In this document: in pieces, positions 14,732 through 14,762 of the stretch
Numbering within the stretch: position 1 is the stretch's first letter
Layout of the letters: each line of letters starts with the position of its first letter
Origin: an uncultured Oscillibacter sp.
Lineage (GTDB): Bacteria; Bacillota; Clostridia; Oscillospirales; Oscillospiraceae
DNA: 14,762 nt
Direction of reading: 5' to 3'
Assembly (NCBI GenBank): GCA_910579435.1
Contig: CAJTVF010000060.1
Coordinates: 1-14,762, forward strand
Program-made: the position numbers and the translations under genes
The notes under the pieces: model-generated
Told to the model about the DNA's origin: nothing
The model's database searches: none
Seen by the model: the letters and a program-made list of their open reading frames with translations, nothing else

Positions 14732-14762
14732 GCAAAGCGGTCAAAGTTGCAGATACCGGCAA

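Overview
The window looks like chromosomal DNA from a gut Clostridia bacterium of the Oscillospiraceae type (Flavonifractor/Lawsonibacter/Oscillibacter-like). This is an inference from strong AGGAGG ribosome binding sites, sigma-A promoters with 17-bp spacers, GC-rich coding DNA in the right two thirds, and the gene families present. No tRNA, rRNA or CRISPR array was seen.

Left part (1-4250) is a lower-GC accessory region of unrelated pieces. It holds a minus-strand gene of unknown function with a clear promoter, the C-terminal stub of a small membrane protein, a complete IS5-group insertion sequence (987-2169) with degenerate inverted repeats, a stand-alone calcineurin-like metallophosphoesterase, and a convergent minus-strand unknown gene.

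Centre (4359-13323) is one GC-rich, tightly packed operon with a near-consensus promoter. In order it encodes a 197-residue unknown protein, an HscC-type Hsp70 (about 588 aa), and two tandem giant J-domain proteins (1091 and 1070 aa). The two giant proteins are paralogues. Their J domains are almost identical, with HPE in place of the usual HPD, while their roughly 1000-residue bodies have diverged and end in two copies of a repeated beta/alpha module. The simplest reading is one specialised Hsp70 served by two J-proteins that bring different clients. The client and the role of the giant bodies are unknown, which makes this the most interesting part of the window.

Right part (13324-14762) has a small protein with an N-terminal membrane helix and a cytoplasmic XRE-type helix-turn-helix, closed by a strong intrinsic terminator. 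Next is an ECF-like sigma factor gene with its own promoter and a second possible self-regulated promoter. Its translationally coupled downstream partner, probably the anti-sigma factor, is cut off after 41 codons, probably by a rearrangement or another mobile element running off the window end.
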